Origin: Eutreptiella sp. 'Long Island Sound 2002'
Taxonomy: Eukaryota > Euglenozoa > Euglenophyceae > Eutreptiales > Eutreptiaceae
Direction of reading: 5' to 3'
Assembly: GCA_964036045.1 (NCBI GenBank)
Contig: OZ038389.1
Location: 37,457,998 to 37,521,997, forward strand
DNA length: 64,000 bases
The notes under the pieces: generated by a model
What the model was told of the DNA's origin: nothing
Databases searched by the model: none
Seen by the model: the letters and a program-made list of their open reading frames with translations, nothing else
Translations under genes and position numbers: made by a program
Shown: positions 1 to 9,800 of the stretch, piece after piece
How positions within the stretch are numbered: the first letter of the stretch is position 1
Layout of the letters: every line of letters starts with the position of its first letter

Positions 1-2750
1 CCCACTGCCCCTAGGCAGTGAGGCAGTGGATTGCAGGAGTTGCACTGCCCACTGCCCCCAGGCAGTGGGTCAGGGTATTACAGGAGTTGCACTGCCCACT
101 GCCCCCAGGCAGTGCGGCAGTGCATTGCAGGAGTTGCACTGCCCGCTGCCCCCAGGTAGTGGGGCAGTGCATTGCAGCAGTTGCGCTGCCCACTGCCCCC
201 AGGCAGTGAGGCAGTGCATTGCAGGGGTTCCGCTGCCCACTGCCCGCAGGCAATGAGGCAGTGCATTGCAGGAGTTGCACTGCCCACTGCCCCTAGGCAG
301 TGGGGCACTGCATTGAAGGAGGTCCACTGCCCACTGCCCCCAGGCAGTGAGGCAGTGTGTTGCACGAGGTCCACTGCCCACTGCCCCCAGGCAGTGGAGC
401 AGTGCATTGAAGCAGGTCCACTGCCCACTGCCCCCAGGCAATGAGGCAGTGCATTGCAGGAGGTCCACTGCCCATTGCCCCCAGGCAGTGGGGCAGTGCA
501 TTGAAGGAGGTCCACTGCCCAGTGCCCCCAGGCAGTGAGGCGGTGTATTGCAGGAGGTCCACTGCCCACTGCTTCAAGGCAGTGGGGCAGTGTTTTGCAG
601 GAGTTGCACTGCCCACTGCCCCCGGGCAGTGAGGCAGTGCATTGCACGAATTGCACTGCCCACTGCCCCAGGCAGTGAGGCAGTGGATTGCAGGAGGTCC
701 ACTGCCCACTGCCCCCAGGCAGTGCGGCAGTGCATTGCAGAAGGTCCACTGCCCACTGCCCCCAAGCGGTGAGGCACTGCATTGCAGGAGTTGCACAGTC
801 CACTGCCCCCAGGCAGTGAGGCAGTGCATTGCAGGAGTTGCACTGTCCACTGCCCCCAGGCAGTGAGGCACTGCATTGCAGGAGTTCTACTGCCAACTGC
901 TCCAGGGCAGTGAGGCAGTGCATTGCAGAAGTTGCACTGCCCACTGCCCCCAGGCAGTGGGGTAGTGCATTGAAGGAGTTCCACTGCCTACTGCCTCAGG
1001 GCAGTGAGGCAGTGAATTGCAGAAGCTGCACTGTCCACTGCCCCCAGGCAGTGAGGCAGTGCATTGCAGGGGTTGCACTGCCAACTGCCCCAGGACAGTG
1101 AGGCAGTGCATTGCAGGAGTTGCACTGCCCACTGCCCCCAGGCAGTGGGGTAGTGCATTGCAAGAGTTCCACTTCCCACTGCCCCAGGGCAGTGAGGCAG
1201 TGCATTGCAGGAGTTGCACTGCCCACTGCCCCAGGGCAGTGAGGCAGCGCATTGCAGGAGTTGCGCTGCCCACTGCCCCCAGGCAGTGAGGCAGTGCATT
1301 GCAGGAGTTGCACTGCCCACTGCCCCCAGGCAGTGGGGCAGTGCATTGCAGGAGTTGCACTGTCCACTGCCCCCAGGCAGTGAGGCAGTGCGTTGCAGGA
1401 GTTGCACTGTCCACTGCCCCCAGGCAGTGAGGCAGTGCATTGCAGAATTTGCACTGCCCACTGTCCCCAGGCAGTGCGGCAGTGTATTGCAGGAGTTGCG
1501 CTGCCCACTGCCCCCAGGCAGTGAGGCAGTGCATTGCAGTGAGTTGCACTGCCTACTGCCCCCAGGGCAGTGAGGCCGTGCATTGAAGGAGGTCCACTGC
1601 CCACTGCCCCAGGGCAGTGAGGCAGTGCATTGCAGAAGTTGCACTGCCCACTGCCCCCAGGCAGTGAGGCAGTGCATTGCAGGGGGTCCACTGCCCACTG
1701 CCCCCAGGCAGTGAGGTAGTGCATTGCAGGAGGTCCACTGCCCACTGCCCCCAGGCAGTGGGGCAGTGCATTGAAGGAGGTCCACTGCCCACTGCCCCCA
1801 GGCAGTGAGGCAGTGTGTTGCAGGAGGTCCACTGCCCACTGCCCCCAGGCAGTGGAGCAGTGCATTGAAGGAGTTCCACTGCCCACTGCCCCCAGGCAGT
1901 GAGGCAGTGCATTGCAGGAGGTCCACTGCCCACTGCCCCCAGGCAGTGGGGCAGTGCATTGCAGGAGGTCCGCTGCCCGTTGCCCCCGGGCAGTGAGGTA
2001 GTGTATTGCAGGAGGTCCACTGCCCACTGCCCCCAGGCAGTGAGGCAGTGTATAGCAGGAGTTCCACTGCCCACTGCCCCCAAGCGGTGAGGCAGTGCAT
2101 TGCAGGAGGTCCACTGCCCACTGCCCCCAGGCAGTGGGGCAGTGCATTGCAGGAGGTCCGCTGCCCGTTGCCCCCGGGCAGTGAGGTAGTGTATTGCAGG
2201 AGGTCCACTGCCCACTGCCCCCAGGCAGTGAGGCAGTGTATAGCAGGAGTTCCACTGCCCACTGCCCCCAGGCAGTGAGGCAGTGCATTGCAGGAGTTCC
2301 ACTGCCCACTGCTCCCAGGCAGTGAGGCAGTGCATTGCGGAAGGCCCACTGCCCACTGCCCCCAGGCAGTGGGGCAGTCTATTGCAGGAGTTCATCTGCC
2401 CACTGCCCCCGGGCAGTGAGGCAGTGCATTGCAGGAGATCCACTGCCCCCTGCCCCCAGGCAGTGGAGCAGCGCATTGCAAAAGTCCCACTGCCCACTGC
2501 CCCCAGGCAGTGAGGCAGTGCGTTGCAGGAGGTCCACTGCCCACTGCCCCCAGGCCGAGGCGCAGTGTGTCGCAGGAGTACCACTGCCCACTGGCCCAGG
2601 CATGGCGGCAGTGTATTGCGGGGGATGCCCGGCCCACTGCCCCAAGGGAGGGGGGCAGTGAGCGGCGGGAGTACCACTCCCCACTGCCCTCAGGCAATGC
2701 GGCAGTGCGAAGCACGATTTCCACTGCCCACAGCCCCCAGGCTGCCTGGC
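1..2750. repeat. 47-bp satellite array, C-rich orientation
   Basis: Tandem units of 47 bp with moderate divergence between units. Each unit holds two direct CACTGCC blocks, a short CCCA spacer, then GGCAGTG-A-GGCAGTG, and a linker of the type CATTGCAGGAGTTG. Units near 300-560 and 1580-2560 carry a GGAGGTCCACTG variant instead of GGAGTTGCACTG. The array degenerates after about 2560. No unit contains a stop in most frames, so very long open frames appear on both strands; I treat these as artefacts of the repeat. Confidence 0.95.
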
Positions 2751-3086
2751 AGTGCGTTACACTGCCCACTGCCCCCTGCCCACAACAACAGTGCAGCAGG
2801 GCACACACAGTGCAGTGTGGTGCAGAGCACCAAGCAGTGCGGCACCACACAGAAGGCACTGGTGGTGCAGCGCGGCACGCAGGGTGCAGTGGGCAAATGA
2901 GACCCTGTGTGACTGCGCGCAGGCGTCGGCAAGGCAGTGTCGGCCAAGTGCGAGAGTGCACTGGTCCGGCTATGCCACAACACACTTACACACAGCGCGC
3001 ACACAACACACACAGCCCAGCCCGTTTACCTGTACCCGTGGGTAGACATCCCGGCCTTTGCCTTTTGGTAACAGCGCCTTCGGCAC
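2690..3086. repeat. Left arm of a long inverted duplication (satellite edge, spacer, LINE-B end)
   Basis: The decayed satellite edge, a roughly 220-bp spacer and a LINE-B 3' end in this interval reappear as a close reverse complement at 19064-19460. The shared spacer runs through the text at about 2755-2981 and 19169-19375. Both arms have satellite on their outer side and a LINE-B end on their inner side, so the 16 kb between them is framed symmetrically. Confidence 0.85.
2982..3086 (+). mobile_element. 5'-truncated LINE-B 3' end
   Basis: About 105 bp matching the 3' terminus of the long LINE-B copy (reverse complement of about 6696-6800). It ends in CGCCTTCGGCAC and runs into CACCACACCACG. 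It lies on the plus strand, opposite to the long copy. It is the mirror of the fragment at 19064-19168. Confidence 0.85.
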
Positions 3087-3288
3087 ACCACACCACGCCG
3101 CGCTGCGCCGCAGCGCACCTGCACCCGCAACCGCACCCGCACCCACACCGCACCGCACCGCACCACACCACACCGCACCGCACCCGCACCCGCACCCGCA
3201 CCCGCACCCGCACCCGCACCCGCACCCGCACCCGTACCTACACCGCACCGCACCGCACCCGCACCTGCACCCGCACCCGCACCCGCAC
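3087..3288. repeat. (CACCCG)n-type hexamer and CACCG pentamer tract
   Basis: Low-complexity DNA that begins as CACCACACC-like pentamers, passes through CCGCAC variants and becomes a clean CACCCG hexamer run from about 3180 to 3235, then repeats the pattern to 3288. It lies between two plus-strand LINE-B 3' ends, so it probably arose from the pentamer tail of the first. Confidence 0.9.
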
Positions 3289-3351
3289 CCGTACCTGTAC
3301 CCGTGGGTAGACATCCCGGCCATTGCCTTCTGGTAACAGCGCCTTCGGCAC
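3289..3351 (+). mobile_element. Short 5'-truncated LINE-B 3' end
   Basis: About 63 bp of the same LINE-B terminus (GTACCCGTGGGTAGACATCC through CTTCGGCAC), followed directly by (ACACC)n. It is a very short truncated copy in the same orientation as the fragment ending at 3086. Confidence 0.85.
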
Positions 3352-3391
3352 ACCACACCACACCACACCACACCACACCACACCACACTAC
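3352..3391. repeat. (ACACC)n microsatellite
   Basis: About seven tandem CCACA pentamers directly after the LINE-B terminus at 3351, i.e. the element's tail sequence. Confidence 0.95.
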
Positions 3392-3394
3392 AAC

Positions 3395-3727
3395 TTACTG
3401 CAACAGAAGATATACCACTTCATATCCCACTTGTCCTACCATACGACACAGGGAATGTACGTCGCAGCACACACGATCCGAGGAAAGTAAGCATTCAGGC
3501 TGTGAGCCAAGGTGACCTTTGACTTGTGCCTTGAAGTCGGAATAAGTTCGTGGGATTTGCGCATCCCAAGTTCGGACACTGTTGCAGTACAACAATTCGC
3601 CAGTGGGCGTGAACATGAGCCATGAGAAGGGGGGTGCAGGAATGCTGTCATCCCGCCTCCTCCTGGGTCCCATGGACTGCAAAAGAAGGGACTTGTCATC
3701 CACTTCACAAGCGTCATGGGCGTTCAC
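3395..3727 (-). CDS. Uncertain open frame, unrecognised
   Basis: A 110-codon open frame in the only non-repetitive stretch between two microsatellite blocks. The start is a GTG at 3727 and is arbitrary; no ATG-led gene model is supported. The middle reads like an ordinary globular protein (for example TPTGELLYCNSVRTWD) and the composition is less GC-rich than the surrounding LINEs. I see no domain, signal peptide or membrane segment. It could be an exon of a cellular gene cut off by the repeats, or chance. Confidence 0.2.
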   Translation of the reverse strand: MNAHDACEVDDKSLLLQSMGPRRRRDDSIPAPPFSWLMFTPTGELLYCNSVRTWDAQIPRTYSDFKAQVKGHLGSQPECLLSSDRVCCDVHSLCRMVGQVGYEVVYLLLQ

Positions 3728-3775
3728 GAGATTGTTTGAAGAACTCTTCCGGATGACTGGAATATCTGAAGAGAG

Positions 3776-3880
3776 GTGTGGTTTGGTGTGGTGTGGTCCA
3801 ATGTGGTGTGGTGTGATGTGGTGTGGTGTGGTGTGGTGTGGTGTGGTGTGGTGTGGTGTGGTGTGGTGTGGTGTGGTGTG
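3776..3880. repeat. (GGTGT)n microsatellite
   Basis: GGTGT pentamers with a few substitutions at the left edge, becoming perfect from about 3827. The tract ends exactly at the LINE-B terminus at 3881. Confidence 0.95.
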
Positions 3881-4110
3881 CCGAAGGCGCTGTTACCAGA
3901 AGGCAATGGCCGGGATGTCTACCCACGGGTACAGGTAAACGGGAGGGCTGTGTGTGTAGCGCGCGCACCGTGTGTAAGTGTGTGGTTATCGGCGCAAAGA
4001 GGGGGAGTCGGGGAAACCTGGTTGTCACCCTCCGGGCGACTGCCGTCATCCCAGGAGCTCCCGCTGTACTCCCTCTCTCTCCGCGTGCTGGTGCAGGCGC
4101 AGCTCCTGCA
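3881..4110 (-). mobile_element. 5'-truncated LINE-B 3' end (231-bp type), copy 1
   Basis: This carries the LINE-B 3' UTR and the last codons of ORF2. On the minus strand it encodes a variant of the C-terminal LQELRLHQ...EREGVQ tail seen in the long copy. It is truncated at CAGCTCCTGCA and passes straight into GGTGT pentamers on both sides. Confidence 0.9.
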
Positions 4111-4270
4111 GGTGTGGTGTGGTGTGGTGTGGTGTGGTGTGGTGTGGTGTGGTGTGGTGTGGTGTGGTGTGGTGTGGTGTGGTGTGGTGTGGTGTGGTGT
4201 GGTGTGGTGTGGTGTGGTGTGGTGTGGTGTGGTGTGGTGTGGTGTGGTGTGGTGTGGTGTGGTGTGGTGT
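4111..4270. repeat. (GGTGT)n microsatellite
   Basis: About 32 near-perfect pentamers joining two identical LINE-B fragments. Confidence 0.97.
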
Positions 4271-4501
4271 GCCGAAGGCGCTGTTACCAGAAGGCAATGG
4301 CCGGGATGTCTACCCACGGGTACAGGTAAACGGGAGGGCTGTGTGTGTAGCGCGCGCACCGTGTGTAAGTGTGTGGTTATCGGCGCAAAGAGGGGGAGTC
4401 GGGGAAACCTGGTTGTCACCCTCCGGGCGACTGCCGTCATCCCAGGAGCTCCCGCTGTACTCCCTCTCTCTCCGCGTGCTGGTGCAGGCGCAGCTCCTGC
4501 A
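4271..4501 (-). mobile_element. 5'-truncated LINE-B 3' end (231-bp type), copy 2
   Basis: I found no difference from the fragment at 3881-4110 when reading base by base, including the truncation point. This indicates a recent tandem duplication of fragment plus pentamer tract (period about 390 bp), not two separate insertions. Confidence 0.9.
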
Positions 4502-4693
4502 GGTGTGGTGTGGTGTGGTGTTGTGTGGTGTGGTGTGGTGTGGTGTGGTGTGGTGTGGTGTGGTGTGGTGTGGTGTGGTGTGGTGTGGTGTGGTGTGGTG
4601 TGGTGTGGTGTGGTGTGGTGTGGTGTGGTGTGGTGTGGTGTGGTGCGGTGTGGTGTGGTGTGGTGCGGTGCGGTGCGGTGTGGTGTGGTGTGG
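4502..4693. repeat. (GGTGT)n microsatellite with GGTGC variants
   Basis: A third pentamer tract. The last 60 bp contain several GGTGC variants before the array meets the hairpin at 4699. Confidence 0.95.
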
Positions 4694-4698
4694 CCCAC

Positions 4699-4740
4699 CA
4701 CACCACTCCGTGCGCGCCAGCACGCGCACGGAGTGGTGTG
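4699..4740. repeat. 18-bp perfect inverted repeat (hairpin)
   Basis: The arm at 4699-4716 (CACACCACTCCGTGCGCG) is the exact reverse complement of 4723-4740, with a six-base loop CCAGCA. It lies at the very end of the pentamer array and is followed by (GT)n to about 4798. Confidence 0.9.
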
Positions 4741-4798
4741 TGTGTGTGCATGTGCCAACACGCGTGTGTGCGTGTGCGTGTGTGTGTGTGTGTGTGCC
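4741..4798. repeat. (GT)n dinucleotide tract
   Basis: Interrupted GT repeats, perfect from about 4776 to 4795. Confidence 0.9.
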
Positions 4799-5190
4799 AC
4801 GGCAAACAAATGCAATCAATCATGCCTGTGTGCCATTTGCCCAATACCCCTGCCAGTGGGTGCTGGATCCAAAACGCTCACTGCGTTCGGTGTGTTACTG
4901 TGCGTGACCCGTTCGAGGAATGCAATGGAGAGACCACCCACACCCGTATCATGTCCACACCGACGTCTCGACACAGGCATGTCTGTATATTGCATATTGG
5001 TGCTGCTCGGATAAACAAGTGCAGGTGTAATGGTCTACACGAACCCACCCTTTCCAAATCGTGCCTGGTCAGACCCACTCATCTTTCCACCGACCTTTCT
5101 GCGTTACCGTTCGGCAGGGAACCATCCCCGTGTGCCTGTGCTTCTTGTTCAGGAACCAACAAGGGGTGGACCTTTGGAACCCTCCTGCCA
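4799..5190. other. Unique-looking spacer without recognisable gene
   Basis: About 390 bp of mixed composition. I find no convincing frame, splice-bounded exon or RNA gene here. The frames that cross it are extensions of frames from the pentamer tracts on either side. Confidence 0.5.
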
Positions 5191-5300
5191 CACCACACCA
5201 CACCACACCACACCACACCACACCACACCACACCACACCACACCACACCACACCACACCACACCACACCACACCACACCACACCACAACACACCACACCG
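5191..5300. repeat. (CCACA)n microsatellite, C-rich strand on plus
   Basis: About 20 pentamers of the same family as the (GGTGT)n tracts but in the opposite orientation. It decays into ACCATACC-type variants to about 5365. Confidence 0.95.
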
Positions 5301-5365
5301 TACCGAAGAATACCATACCACAGCACAGTGCACGCCACCACACCACACACCACACCACACCAGAC

Positions 5366-5562
5366 ACCAGGGGTGGGAGACGGGGGACAGGGGACAAGGG
5401 ACAGGGGATGGGGGATGGGGGATGGGACCAGGAGGTACCGGAGGAGAGACTGTTTGGGGAGCCTGGTAAAAGCGGGGGGGGGGAATGGGTTTCGTGCGTG
5501 CGCAGCAGACTGTTGGTGAACAAGCACAAGGACACCCTGGCGGGGAGGGGGGGGGGGGGGAT
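5366..5562. repeat. G-rich low-complexity tract with poly-G runs
   Basis: Repeated GGGGGACA/GGGGATGG words at 5380-5440 (several runs of four or five G, so G-quadruplex potential), a G run near 5475 and a run of about 17 G at 5543-5560. No gene is visible. Confidence 0.8.
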
Positions 5563-5662
5563 GCCGGTGTGCTGTCATGGAAGTGACAAAGGACAAGGGG
5601 ATCCGGTTCGCCTGGGAAAACAACTTCGAACGCAGCAATCGCCACGGAATCGGAGCACACGA

Positions 5663-5994
5663 TCACAGACCTACGGAGCTCGGATTGCCAAACCCGGGGC
5701 CAATGAGGGCGTCTTTGTCCCAGGGGAAGGTCATGATGTGATTCTCCAACTCCGCAAGGCACGACTCCAGACAATTCTCGTTGCGGTTGACGTGTTCCTT
5801 GGCCACGTCCATGCACTTGTGATTGAACTTCCTCAGAATCTGCGCGGCACAAAATACGACCATTTGATGGCCCAATGATTATTCGTCGGACGCAAAAAGA
5901 TGCCGCGGGAGGGCCCAACGTTTGAGTAATGCCAACGGACGGTGTTTGGCAGGCACCGAACACAATTAGAGGCCTGGCACTGGTGGTCAAACAT
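5663..5994 (-). pseudogene. Decayed or spliced coding segments, protein unrecognised
   Basis: Two minus-strand stretches read like real protein but in different frames. The first (5994 down to 5833) begins MFDHQCQASNCVRC and continues to NNHWAIKWSYFVP. The second (5839 down to 5663) reads ILRKFNHKCMDVAKEH and ends GPGFGNPSS before TCC|GTAGGT, a good donor. CCGCGCAG precedes the second segment and could be an acceptor, but the space between the segments is too short for an intron. A frameshifted pseudogene is therefore more likely than two exons. I cannot name the family. Confidence 0.35.
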
Positions 5995-6021
5995 GTGCAC
6001 AACCTGAACACCCAGTCTCTG

Positions 6022-6096
6022 TCAGTCGGGCAAGAGGTTGGTGTGCAGGTCCGTCACACGGCCACAGCCTCCGGGCGTGGCCCATCGGTGCAGCGC
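6022..6096 (-). CDS. Candidate terminal exon, unrecognised
   Basis: After a good acceptor (TTTGCCCCACAG at 6097 and above) a frame in phase with the exon at 6194-6327 reads ALHRWATPGGCGRVTD and stops at TGA (6024-6022). The intron between the two exons would be 6097-6193 and would contain the (CA)n tract. The model is only as good as the two splice sites. Confidence 0.3.
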   Translation of the reverse strand, partial: ALHRWATPGGCGRVTDLHTNLLPD

Positions 6097-6129
6097 CTGT
6101 GGGGCAAATGCACGCATACATGTCCACAT

Positions 6130-6139
6130 ACATCCAGAG

Positions 6140-6172
<33 letters not shown>
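6130..6172. repeat. (CA)n dinucleotide tract
   Basis: Interrupted CA repeats, perfect from about 6152 to 6170, inside the proposed intron. Confidence 0.85.
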
Positions 6173-6193
6173 TCCAAACCAACAACCACACAC

Positions 6194-6327
6194 CTGCCAT
6201 GTGGGATGGTACTGCCAACCTTCTACCAATTGAAAATCAAAATTGGGACGGGCACCGAATGGATATGCGGCAGGGAATGCGACTTGAATGGCAAAGCCGA
6301 CAGGATGGCCTTCAACCACCGGATGTT
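6194..6327 (-). CDS. Candidate internal exon, unrecognised
   Basis: A 134-bp segment lies between an acceptor (pyrimidine-rich, TTCTATTCTCAG, intron side at 6328) and a donor (TGGCAG|GTGTGT, intron from 6193). It enters in phase 1 and leaves at a codon boundary, giving 44 codons that read EHPVVEGHPVGFAIQVAFP and on to EGWQYHPTWQ. Composition is lower in GC than the LINEs. I do not recognise the protein and could not find an upstream exon with confidence. Confidence 0.35.
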
Positions 6328-6660
6328 CTGAGAATAGAACACAGGCGGACAACTGGAGGGACGTGGTTCGAGTCGAGGCCCAGCCCATGCGAGCACGAGA
6401 GGTTTGCCTTTGACAGAGATTGGCAGAGACAATCGGGCGGGAACATGCACCCACAAAGAGCCCGGAAAAAAGGTGGTGTCTCAGCAAATCGAGGCGCTTT
6501 GTTCAGTAAGTGTGTTTTGCCATGAAGGGGCTGATGCTTGCATGCCTACGGCGGGCAGACAAGCACTTCTAACACAGGCCAAAAAATGTATGGTGATGCC
6601 ATAGTGTGGCCACCTTTTGCGACGAGTACCGGATGCACAGCAAGCTCAGAATTGGATGCC
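6328..6660. other. Spacer left of the long LINE-B copy
   Basis: About 330 bp of mixed-composition sequence. A minus-strand stretch reading HPILSLLCIRYSSQK just before a GTGGCC (about 6610-6655) could be one more decayed exon, but the support is too thin to annotate. Confidence 0.4.
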
Positions 6661-6695
6661 ACGTGGTGTGGTGTGGTGTGGTGTGTTGTGGTGTG
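6661..6695. repeat. (GGTGT)n flank at LINE-B 3' end
   Basis: Seven pentamers, one changed to TGTTG, directly adjoining the 3' terminus of the long LINE-B copy. A matching tract at 19019-19063 adjoins its 5' end. Confidence 0.9.
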
Positions 6696-6862
6696 CCGAA
6701 GGCGCTGTTACCAAAAGGCAAAAGGCCGGGATGTCTACCCACGGGTAAAGGTAAACGGGCTGGGCTGTGTGTGTTGTGTGCGCGCCGTGCGTAAGTGTGT
6801 AGGCCTCGGCAGGGGGAGGGGGAGTCGGGGAGACCTGGTGAGTTCGCCTCTGGCGACCGCGC
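6696..6862 (-). other. LINE-B 3' UTR
   Basis: This is the sequence from the ORF2 stop to the shared terminus GCCTTCGGCAC. It contains the TACCCGTGGGTAGACATCCC block found in every truncated fragment in the window. Its tail is the (ACACC)n pentamer. Confidence 0.85.
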
Positions 6863-9800
6863 TTATTCCAGGAGCTCCCGCTGCACCCCTTCCCTTTCTG
6901 CTTGCTGGTGCAGGCGCAGCTCCTGCAACGCCCACGCCATCGTGCTGCCCGGGCCCAGGCGGGCCTTCAGCAGTGTGGCACGCGCCTTGGCGTGGGCGTA
7001 CCAGATCCGTATGGACTCCTCCACGACGTGGCGGAGGAACTCCGTGCCCAGCGAGTGGGGCCCCGTACAGTCCAGGTGGGCCAGCTGCATGGAGGGGGTC
7101 CGCAGGGCTGCCGCCCACTGCTCCAGCACAGTCGGTTCCCACAGCTGGTGACGCACTGGGGCCGCCCGTGGCCCCACCTTCTGGTCGAGCCACGCTGCGA
7201 GGCGCCGGCGGGCTGGCCCCCACTCGTGCGATTGAGCCGAGCAGGCCCACAGGTGGGGCGCCGTCTCGGGCTGTGTCCCGCACAGGAGGCACGTTGTATC
7301 CAGCACCGTGCCCCGGTGGGAGGAACGGTGGGCTAGGACGGCCATGGTCGGGACGTTGTCCATGCGATGCGCCGTGATGTGGCGCTGCTGGTCGTGGTCG
7401 AACCAGTCCAGGGGGAGGCCCCCCCCTGGCATGAAGTTTACCCCCCAGCGGGCCTCGTAGATGGCTTGCGCCGGTATGGAGGCCCGGTCCTGCAACCAGT
7501 CACTCAGCGCCGTCGGGGAGAGCTGGCACTGGTCGCGGAAGGGCACTGGGGGGGTAGTCGGGGGGGCTGTCGTCCACACGACGGTGGGCGCCCTGACCCC
7601 AGTGCGCTGGAGCTGGGCCAGGGACTCCTGCCGGTGATCGCCCCACAGCTGGGTGTGCAGTGGCGCATCCACCTGCACCTGGATATCCAGGAGGGCCACC
7701 AGGAGGCGGTGGAGCCTGGTGTCGCTGGGCAGGGTGCCCGGGGGCTGCTGGCACACCCGGGGTTCTGGCGCCCAGCCCGCGGTCTCCATGGTGTCCTGCA
7801 GGGCCGCGGTCATCCGGAGGGGCTGCCCCCTATGGTATATCGTCTCCATTCGGGTGGTTTTGGCCGCCCGGCCCCCCACTATGACTTCCGCCTGATAGGT
7901 GGGCACGGCCCCCGGGACCCAGTCCTTTGGTGCCGCTTGCCATCGCGGCGTGGGTTCCCTCAGGAGCGGGACTAGTACCGCAGCGTGGCGGGCCAGCCAC
8001 GCACGTAGCCCCGGGATCCCCTTGCGGGCTGGCGCTCGTCTCTTTAGGGCTCGCTCCGGTAGCACCTGGTGATTCCCTGTGTAGAGGTCGCCGAGGTGAT
8101 GGTAGCCCAGGGCCTGTACCGTCTCGTACACCGTCGGGGGGACGACCACCTGCGCGACGGCGCCATACAGAGTTGTGTACACCTCCACCCGGGGGGCAGG
8201 GGCCGCCGCTGCCGCCGATCGCGGCCCACCGGGACCTCGGACCAGGATGGGGGTGGTCCCTGAGCACTGGCCCGGCATCCACATGGGCAGAGCCACCTCA
8301 TCCACGACCCGCTGCAGCGTGGCTATGAGGTGGGGGCACTTGGGGTGATGCGTGTACTGCCCCGGGGTAAGCACCGCCGGGCAGCCCCCCCTGAGCGCCT
8401 GGTGCGTTTGCAGGGAGTAGGCCTGGGAGTCCCGGAACTCCTGCTTGGCCCAGGCCCCCTGCCGAACCCACTCTCGAACTACCGCCGCCTGCCACGAGTG
8501 CTCTGACCGAGTGAGACCTTGGCACCCATGCTCCCAGGGTCCCCAGAGCGCGTCGGTATGAGCGTGGCGGGAGATGCCTGTCACGTGCTTGTATGCTCGC
8601 ACCATGAGAGCATCGTTCGCCGCGTGTACCCTGGCCGTGGGGCGGTACACGCTGGCCAGGGGGAGCAGCTTGCTCGGGAGTTTGGCCATGAGTACCATCA
8701 TGGCCGCGTCCGGGGAGAGCCGCTGGGGGCGGAGCTGTGTCCAGAGCTCCGCCCTGACCCCCGGCAGGTTGCGGGGGGCCGTAGGCGCCCCCTGGAGGTA
8801 AATGTCGGTTCCCATATATCGGAGGACCCTGGAGGGCTGTATCTCCGGGGCCCCTGCCAGTGCCTCCCGCCGCTGGTCCGGGGTACTCGTCACCCACGCG
8901 CGGCCTAGGTGGCGGGCCACGGCTGCTGGCGTAGGCGACCGTAGGGGCCGTGGGTCTGACGTGGAGCCGTGCTGGATCTTGCGGTCAGGGACGTCCACCC
9001 GCATGATTCCCTGGTAGTATACCCGCTGATCCAATAGGACCCCCTGTATGGGGTGGGAATCGCCCCGCTCCAAGAGGACGATCGTGTCGTCCACCCACAT
9101 GAGTCCCGGGAAGCGGAAGGGCTCCACCGCCGAGGACCGGTATGCGATGTCCATGTATCGCAAGAAAGGGAGCGCCGCCGTCGCCCCCGCATGGACCCCC
9201 TGGACGGTACCCTGGGGCGTACCCAGGAGTTGCGTCAGGGTGTGGGACTGCCAGGGGCCCAAGGGCAGGGTGTAGGAGAAACCCTCGGTATGGGTGGCGA
9301 GGTGGTCGGCCTCTCCCAGGCCCACCCGGGCTCCCACTATAGGGTGAATGTCCTGCGCGATTACGTCGAAGAATTTCGCGAGATCCGTGATCAGGACGTC
9401 TACTATCCGTTTTTGAAGCCTGGCCAGGTCCAGCTTCATGTGCACCGTGCGGACGACCTCCTGGAGGGATATACCCCGCATGCCCCCCACTAGGCAGGGG
9501 CCCCCCAGGGCCCGCTCGTAGACGGCTGTCGCCACGGCATAGAAGGCCGTGGGCTCGAGTTTGGAGACGTGGGAGGAGATGGTTATCCCCCGGAGGTTCG
9601 CCTCCTGGACCGGCTGGTCCGGGTTTTTTAGGAGCAGGGTAACCCGCCCCCGCCTGCCCACCGTGCGGCTGACTGGGGGGCTGCGCACCACGGTGCACAG
9701 GGTCTTCTGGTCCGCCTCCGTCAGGTGTCGGTACCAGGTTATATCGATGCAGACGTCCGCTTCGGGTAGGCGGAGGTCGGGGCCGCGGGCCTTCCCCGAC

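Noticed and set aside
3776-5014. Frames such as (GVVWC)n and (HHTTP)n across the pentamer tracts
   Set aside because: They are translations of a GGTGT/ACACC microsatellite and stop where it stops.
6902-9493. Plus-strand open frames opposite LINE-B ORF2 and LINE-A ORF2
   Set aside because: They are antisense shadows of strongly GC-biased coding sequence and show no conserved motif, whereas the minus strand shows the RT and endonuclease motifs.
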